A DNA stretch of 8,956 nt. Origin: Candidatus Delongbacteria bacterium (GTDB lineage Bacteria > JAGOEH01). A program made the translations under genes and the position numbers. Location: positions 1 to 8,956 of the forward strand of contig JAGOEH010000124.1 in assembly GCA_017997825.1 (NCBI GenBank). The letters run 5' to 3'. Below are positions 4,991 through 8,956 of this stretch, in pieces (the stretch's first letter is position 1; every line of letters starts with the position of its first letter). The notes under the pieces are model-generated. The model saw nothing but the letters and a program-made list of their open reading frames with translations. It made no database searches and was not told the DNA's origin.

Positions 4991-5725
4991 CTAGTGATTC
5001 TCGTGTCGCTTTATCGCTCGCTGATGAGCCTGATCTCCTGCTTCTCCGGCCGGCCGATTGTCCAATTCATCAAGATCATCAATCAATCCATACAGAATCA
5101 ATGTATCGCCGGGGTTTACCCGGTCGCTTCCCTTGGGGGCCGCGATACACTCACCATTGATGCGTATGATACTTAAAACCAGAATTCCCTCTCTGGAAAG
5201 CGCAATAGCTTCAAGTGATCGTCCGGCCAACCAATCCGTTTCTCTGACACTGATTTCGGAAACGCCGTATCCATTATGCAATTGCAATAAAGCAACATAA
5301 TCCTTTACCTCAAGCTTGCTCCAGCGCCTCAATCCCCACGCAATCACCCGATTCAAACGATATTCAGCGCGTCGGCTAAAAGCCGCCAGGCCGATTATCA
5401 CCATCCCAACCATCAACCAGATAAAATGAATCCACCAATGTTCGGCACGGGATGCCTGAATAATCGACAAAACAATAGTCGCCGCCATGGTTATAAATCC
5501 GATATGCCCGATCAACATCAACAGCATAATAATCCGCCGTCTGACCGGATGCGAAACCACATGTTCCGCTTCCTTAGTTGTGAATCCAACCCCGGTATAG
5601 GCTGATCTGACCTGGAACCTAGCGGCATCACGAGATAATCCCGTCACCATCAACGCCATTGATGCAATCCGACTGATTAACAAAAAAATGAAAATAACAA
5701 TTAAAAGAGATAATAAAGCAATCAT
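4991..5725 (-). CDS. Membrane protein with C-terminal TrkA-C (RCK_C) domain
   Basis: The product is 244 residues in three parts. An N-terminal membrane helix covers about residues 1-28. A conserved stretch, SAYTGVGFTTKEAEHVVSHP (41-60), leads into two further helices (about 64-90 and 97-116). A basic linker is followed by an RCK_C-like domain (about 154-218), with VSEISVRETDWLAGRSLEAI and the PGDTLILYG strand. RCK_C domains bind small ligands and gate cation channels and transporters such as Trk/Ktr and KefC; the ligand here is unknown. The protein has no RCK_N Rossmann domain and no visible selectivity filter, so it is more likely a sensor or accessory protein than a complete channel. The tail is charged and histidine-rich. 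ATG at 5725 follows AGGA with nine-base spacing and an upstream promoter. The pairing with an acyl-CoA dehydrogenase has no obvious meaning. Confidence 0.85.
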   Translation of the reverse strand: MIALLSLLIVIFIFLLISRIASMALMVTGLSRDAARFQVRSAYTGVGFTTKEAEHVVSHPVRRRIIMLLMLIGHIGFITMAATIVLSIIQASRAEHWWIHFIWLMVGMVIIGLAAFSRRAEYRLNRVIAWGLRRWSKLEVKDYVALLQLHNGYGVSEISVRETDWLAGRSLEAIALSREGILVLSIIRINGECIAAPKGSDRVNPGDTLILYGLIDDLDELDNRPAGEAGDQAHQRAIKRHENH

Positions 5726-5778
5726 CTAGACCATCCTGTCATTCCCGGATTTATTATCACGATTATCCATAAGTTATT

Positions 5779-5807
5779 AATCTAATTCCATTACTATTAA
5801 ATGTCAA
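5779..5807 (-). promoter_or_regulatory. Putative promoter of the TrkA-C gene (and dehydrogenase)
   Basis: On the minus strand a perfect TTGACA (5807-5802) is followed after 17 bases by TAGATT (5784-5779), four of six matches to the -10 consensus. The surroundings are AT-rich. It predicts a start near 5772 and an untranslated leader of about 47 bases, which contains the CGGGAATGAC element (5747-5738) just before the ribosome binding site. Confidence 0.55.
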
Positions 5808-5869
5808 CTCCAAAAAAAATCAATCATCATTGACCGGGATATCCCAATCAGTGCCGGATCCGATCATCA

Positions 5870-6055
5870 ATGCAACGAGTTATCAGCATCATACGGAATC
5901 AATTCGCTGATCTTCGGGTTATAAAAACAGCTTGCATTGAGGATGAATTCAGTTATATTGAAAAGAAAAAGTCAGCCGGGCAGCAGAATCCAAGGCGGAT
6001 CGTGATCGGTTTCGGACCGGCAGGTCGATGGATAATTACACAATACGAAGAGTAG
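5870..6055 (+). CDS. Possible 61-residue hypothetical protein
   Basis: An ATG-initiated frame ends nine bases before the M64 peptidase start, as an upstream operon gene would. Its codon choice resembles that of its neighbours. The product is basic in the middle, ends GPAGRWIITQYEE and has no motif I recognise. Against it, there is no convincing Shine-Dalgarno sequence before 5870 and a possible promoter for the peptidase lies inside it. It may be a chance frame in the divergent intergenic region 5726-6064, which otherwise holds only the two promoter candidates. Confidence 0.25.
   Translation: MQRVISIIRNQFADLRVIKTACIEDEFSYIEKKKSAGQQNPRRIVIGFGPAGRWIITQYEE
5932..5959 (+). promoter_or_regulatory. 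Weak candidate promoter for the M64 peptidase operon
   Basis: TTGCAT (5932-5937), a 16-base spacer and TATATT (5954-5959) form the best sigma70-like pair I could find ahead of the peptidase gene. The -35 hexamer matches consensus at only three positions, so an activator or a different promoter is quite possible. The predicted leader of about 100 bases ends at AGGAG, seven bases before the ATG at 6065. Confidence 0.25.
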
Positions 6056-6064
6056 GAGTGACCT

Positions 6065-7531
6065 ATGAAAGCACTGGGGATCCTAATTGCGTTATGTACG
6101 GTGGCATGGGCCGGTACCCTCCGGTTTGAGGACTATTTCATCGATAAAACCATGCGGATCGATTATTTACATATCGGGCACGCCGAGATGGAGTTGATCG
6201 TGATTGACCGGATATACCAATCGGGAATCTGGGCCGGGAGCCGAACCAACCTGATCGATCAGTTCAATAACGGCCGATATTACACCAAGGTTTATGGTCA
6301 GTCCGATGGAGAACTGATCTATTCCCGGGGGAATGACAGTTATTTTGGGGAATACAAGTTGAGTGATGATGGACTCAAAAAAACGGTTAAATCCTATCAT
6401 GAATCGGTATTGATCCCCAGTCCCAAATCCCCGGTCCGGTTGGTCATTGAGCACCGGAAAAAGGACAACACCCTGGAAACAATTTTCGAGACGGTAATTG
6501 ATCCGTCCGATTGGAGAATCATCAGGGAAGAGCCGGGCGACCCAGCCGTTATAGTGGAGAAGGTAGTAGAACATGGCGATCCTCACACCACGCTCGATCT
6601 GGTTATCTTGGGTGAGGGCTATACCACCCGGCAGACCGAAAAATTCCGCCGGGATCTCAGACGGGCGGCTGATATTTTGCTGGCCGCCGAACCGTATCAT
6701 TCGTACCAGCAGGATCTGAACATATTCGGAGTCCTGAAACCCAGCCGGGAGTCGGGATGCGACGAACCGGAAGCCGCTATCTACAAATCCACCTCGCTCG
6801 GGGCGACCTTCAATTCGCTGGGATCAGAACGCTATCTGCTGACCGAGGACAATCGAAGCATGCGAGATATCGCAGGCCACGTGCCTTATGATGCGGTCAT
6901 CATCATGGTCAACCACAGCCGCTACGGCGGCGGCGGAATTTATAATTCTTTCTGTACCTTTACCAGCGACAATCAGTGGTGCGATTATATACTGGTCCAT
7001 GAGCTGGGCCATTCGTTCGCCGGTTTGGCCGATGAATACTATACCTCCAGCACCGCTTATAACGATTTCTATCCCCGCGGAATCGAACCGGTCGAACCCA
7101 ACATCACGGCTCTGCTTGATCCAACCCGGATGAAATGGAAAGATCTGCTGAGTCCCGGTATCCAACTCCCTACCCCATGGGAAAAGCAGGAATTTGACCA
7201 CAGCGATTCGCTGTGGCAGATCAAACGGGCCGCCATGAATGAAGCCATCCGGCAACTGAAACTGAATCGCGCCGACCAAGCCCTGATCGATTCGGCCATC
7301 GCCGAGTATGACCGAACAGACTGGGAGCGAGGCCTACAGACCCAAGCCTATCTGAAAAACTGCAAGGCTTTCGGTCAGGTTGGAGCCTTTGAAGGCGCCG
7401 GATACTGTTCGGAAGGACTCTATCGGCCCATGATCGACTGTATCATGTTCAGCAAGGGTAAAAAACCGTATTGTCAAGTCTGTCAACATGCGGTATTGAA
7501 AACCATCCGTCATTACCTGGAAACGGAATAA
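6065..7531 (+). CDS. Secreted M64-family zinc metallopeptidase
   Basis: The product is 488 residues. A signal peptide (MKALGILIALCTVAWAG) has a type I site after AWA, so the protein should be exported. An N-terminal beta-rich domain typical of M64 proteins covers about 20-150. The catalytic domain begins near residue 175 with LDLVILGEGYT and carries the zinc motif HELGH (312-316) followed by SFAGLADEYY. Glu313 is the expected general base and His312 and His316 are metal ligands; Asp323 is a candidate third ligand. The C-terminal signature AFEGAGYCSEGLYRPMIDC, then CQVC (470-473), is also characteristic of the family, which is named for a clostridial IgA peptidase. Most members, including this one, have unknown substrates, so IgA cleavage should not be assumed. 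AGGAG precedes the ATG. It leads a likely operon with the GNAT and DUF1287 genes. Confidence 0.93.
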   Translation: MKALGILIALCTVAWAGTLRFEDYFIDKTMRIDYLHIGHAEMELIVIDRIYQSGIWAGSRTNLIDQFNNGRYYTKVYGQSDGELIYSRGNDSYFGEYKLSDDGLKKTVKSYHESVLIPSPKSPVRLVIEHRKKDNTLETIFETVIDPSDWRIIREEPGDPAVIVEKVVEHGDPHTTLDLVILGEGYTTRQTEKFRRDLRRAADILLAAEPYHSYQQDLNIFGVLKPSRESGCDEPEAAIYKSTSLGATFNSLGSERYLLTEDNRSMRDIAGHVPYDAVIIMVNHSRYGGGGIYNSFCTFTSDNQWCDYILVHELGHSFAGLADEYYTSSTAYNDFYPRGIEPVEPNITALLDPTRMKWKDLLSPGIQLPTPWEKQEFDHSDSLWQIKRAAMNEAIRQLKLNRADQALIDSAIAEYDRTDWERGLQTQAYLKNCKAFGQVGAFEGAGYCSEGLYRPMIDCIMFSKGKKPYCQVCQHAVLKTIRHYLETE

Positions 7532-7575
7532 ATCAGATTGACGACCAACCACCGACAATCAAGGAGTCTCCCCTT

Positions 7576-8085
7576 ATGATACGGTATCTTGAACCGCTGG
7601 AACGGATCGAGGATTTCAAAAATCTTAACGATTTTCTGGAATGCAATCTGAACCGGGATTCCGATCTGAAGTATCTCAGTTATTCCATGATTGGGTTTGA
7701 TCGCCCAACTATTGAAGATCTAACCCGGAGCCATCGGAAAAACGGGTTGGAGTATATAGGCTATATCCAGGATGACAGACTCAATGGGATAGCCGCGATC
7801 AAGAGCGATCGGCTTCAGGGATTTGAACTGTTTCTGCTGATAATTGAACAGGATCAACGGCAAAGAGGGATCGGAGGGAAACTGGTGGAGGCGTGTCTGA
7901 ATCAAGCCCGGCAAGCCGGTTATCACAGCATGGACGCCTCGGTCATGGCCGATAACAAACGGATGCTGAGGCTTTTGATCACCTATGATTTCATACCGAT
8001 CCAGATTATCCCCCATGCCCGGGCTGACGGAATGGATCTGGTCAAACTTCGATATTATCGATTAGCCAGGACAGAGCAGCCTTGA
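7576..8085 (+). CDS. GNAT-family N-acetyltransferase
   Basis: The product is 169 residues with the GNAT fold. It should transfer an acetyl group from acetyl-CoA to an amine on an unknown substrate, in the cytoplasm. Acetyl-CoA-binding motif A is visible as LFLLIIEQDQRQRGIGGKLV (residues 85-104), with the R-x-x-G-x-G/A-type loop RQRGIGG. Motif B follows as NKRMLRLLITYDF (127-139). The N-terminal third is less conserved. The frame stays open upstream to 7471, inside the peptidase gene. I chose ATG at 7576 because AAGGAG lies nine bases upstream and it leaves a 44-base gap after the peptidase stop. The stop codon overlaps the start of the next gene, so the two are probably translationally coupled. 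Confidence 0.9.
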   Translation: MIRYLEPLERIEDFKNLNDFLECNLNRDSDLKYLSYSMIGFDRPTIEDLTRSHRKNGLEYIGYIQDDRLNGIAAIKSDRLQGFELFLLIIEQDQRQRGIGGKLVEACLNQARQAGYHSMDASVMADNKRMLRLLITYDFIPIQIIPHARADGMDLVKLRYYRLARTEQP

Positions 8086-8789
8086 TAAAAACCCGGTTCC
8101 GGTTACTCACCCGCTCCTTTCCCGCACTGTTTCGACGAATCGTTGTCGGACTGATCATCGGTCTATGGCTGATCGAAAAAGGAATCAACGGCTCACCCCC
8201 CGACTTTTACCATCGCCTGTCGGAAGCCGCCCTGGAACTGACCGCCCAGCATGTGGTCTATGATCCATCCTATTATGCTATAGACTATCCCAACGGGGAT
8301 GTTCCCAGCGATAAAGGAGTCTGTACTGACGTCATCATCCGGGCATACCGCAAGCTGGGAATCGACCTGCAGCAGAGAGTTCATCAGGACATTTTAGCTG
8401 AACGGGCCGCTTACCCCCGGATCTGGGGACCGGTCAAACCGGATCATAATATAGATCACCGACGGGTACCCAACCTGATGACCTTTTTTACCCGACACGG
8501 CAAAGTCCTGCCTATTACCCATCATGCCGAGGATTATTCACCCGGTGATATCGTTTGCTGGAATCTAAGCCGAGGCATCACCCATATCGGAATCGTGGTC
8601 AACCGCTACGGAGAAGAATCCGGAGTTTTTTCGATGGTGCATAGTGATTCCGCAGGCAGCGGACCTTCCGCAGGCAGCGGACCTTCCGCAGGGAGGAGGA
8701 ATCTGATTGTCCACAATATCGGAGCCGGACAGGTCGTAGAGGATTGCCTTTTTTCCAATAAAATCATCGGGCATTACCGCTATCCCTGA
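8082..8789 (+). CDS. DUF1287 papain-like (NlpC/P60-type) envelope protein
   Basis: The product is 235 residues with an N-terminal hydrophobic segment (about 19-31) after a basic region, either a signal peptide or an anchor. The rest is a DUF1287 domain as in Escherichia coli YijF. DKGVCTDVIIRAYRKLGIDL (78-97) has Cys81 at the papain-like nucleophile position. It is followed by SPGDIVCWNL, THIGIVV with His168, HNIGAG with His211 and the terminal GHYRYP. A cysteine peptidase or amidase acting on envelope peptides or peptidoglycan is plausible but unproven. A tandem-repeat insertion of SAGSGP units (190-204) separates GIVVN from HNIG. Translation seems to start at TTG 8082, overlapping the preceding stop as TTGA. 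No ATG or GTG start occurs between there and the hydrophobic segment, so the rare codon, with coupling, is the best choice. Confidence 0.88.
   Translation: MIKTRFRLLTRSFPALFRRIVVGLIIGLWLIEKGINGSPPDFYHRLSEAALELTAQHVVYDPSYYAIDYPNGDVPSDKGVCTDVIIRAYRKLGIDLQQRVHQDILAERAAYPRIWGPVKPDHNIDHRRVPNLMTFFTRHGKVLPITHHAEDYSPGDIVCWNLSRGITHIGIVVNRYGEESGVFSMVHSDSAGSGPSAGSGPSAGRRNLIVHNIGAGQVVEDCLFSNKIIGHYRYP
8648..8693. repeat. 18-bp tandem repeat inside the DUF1287 gene
   Basis: The unit TTCCGCAGGCAGCGGACC is present twice without mismatch (8648-8665 and 8666-8683) and continues for ten bases as TTCCGCAGGG. It is in frame and encodes SAGSGP-SAGSGP-SAG. Exact identity of the copies indicates recent expansion. 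The unit contains short inverted segments (TCCGC/GCGGA) that could promote slippage. Confidence 0.9.
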
Positions 8790-8887
8790 TCATGCGGCTG
8801 ACGATCATGTCGGAACAGCCCAATAAATTCGACAATCGGCCAACCACCACCCGAACGATTGAGCCGGGACTCCGGAATAATCAGCAT

Positions 8888-8900
8888 GACTCATTGAGTC
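8888..8900. repeat. Short palindrome ahead of the last gene
   Basis: GACTCATTGAGTC has 6-bp arms around one central base and lies 27 bases before the start at 8927. It could be an operator or an RNA hairpin in the leader of that gene. No confident promoter or terminator was found in 8790-8926. Confidence 0.3.
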
Positions 8901-8926
8901 TCATAATGAACAAAGGAGTTCTGAAC

Positions 8927-8956
8927 ATGGAACTGCACATCCTGCCGGATTCCTAT
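8927..8956 (+). CDS. Start of an unidentified gene (first 10 codons)
   Basis: ATG at 8927 follows AAAGGAG with eight bases of spacing, a strong initiation signal, and the frame stays open to the window edge as MELHILPDSY. The beginning resembles small ACT-domain proteins that start with a similar M-x-L-x-I-L-P pattern. Ten residues cannot establish that. It lies 137 bases after the DUF1287 gene on the same strand, so membership of that operon is uncertain. Confidence 0.7.
   Translation, partial: MELHILPDSY

Noticed and set aside
8847-8880. CCGG-GACT-CCGG small hairpin before the last gene as a terminator of the DUF1287 operon.
   Set aside because: It has only four base pairs and no following T run.

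Overview
The window is a compact stretch of bacterial chromosome of intermediate GC content. Gene starts are clear, Shine-Dalgarno sequences are strong (AAGGGGGAG, AAAGGAG) and sigma70-type promoters are close to consensus. A PD40/TolB-like propeller lipoprotein and an M64 secreted peptidase suggest a diderm bacterium, perhaps an uncultured FCB-type lineage. No rRNA or taxonomic marker is present, so this placement is weak. No mobile element, CRISPR array, tRNA or rRNA gene was seen.

Layout. Bases 1-1163 (minus strand) hold the 5' half of trpE and a complete trp attenuation leader: a consensus promoter, a short leader peptide with four consecutive Trp codons, mutually exclusive hairpins and two tandem intrinsic terminators. 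Divergent from it, 1269-2088 (plus) is alsD, acetolactate decarboxylase. It converges on a minus-strand block: a PD40 propeller lipoprotein (2227-3627), a 42-residue single-span membrane protein (3800-3928), a 3-hydroxyacyl-CoA dehydrogenase (4070-4915) and a membrane protein with a TrkA-C (RCK_C) domain (4991-5725). A divergent intergenic region (5726-6064) leads to a plus-strand run: an M64 metallopeptidase (6065-7531), a GNAT acetyltransferase (7576-8085), a DUF1287 papain-like protein (8082-8789) and the first ten codons of a further gene (8927 to the end).

How the parts work together. The best-supported system is tryptophan control. TrpE keeps the LLES and NPSPYM motifs of the feedback-inhibition site, and its mRNA leader should sense charged tRNA-Trp. 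The leader looks like a two-stage relay. The second terminator shares a 9-nt element with the first, so the arm released when terminator 1 is prevented can pair with and disable terminator 2. One ribosome-stalling decision would then set both terminators the same way. I do not recall this six-segment arrangement being described, and it is the main discovery candidate here.

The M64, GNAT and DUF1287 genes probably form one transcription unit, with a 4-base TTGA overlap between the last two. The other genes look like ordinary housekeeping or accessory functions without an obvious joint pathway. Two in-frame tandem repeats, in the lipoprotein signal peptide and in a loop of the DUF1287 protein, are candidate length-variable sites.
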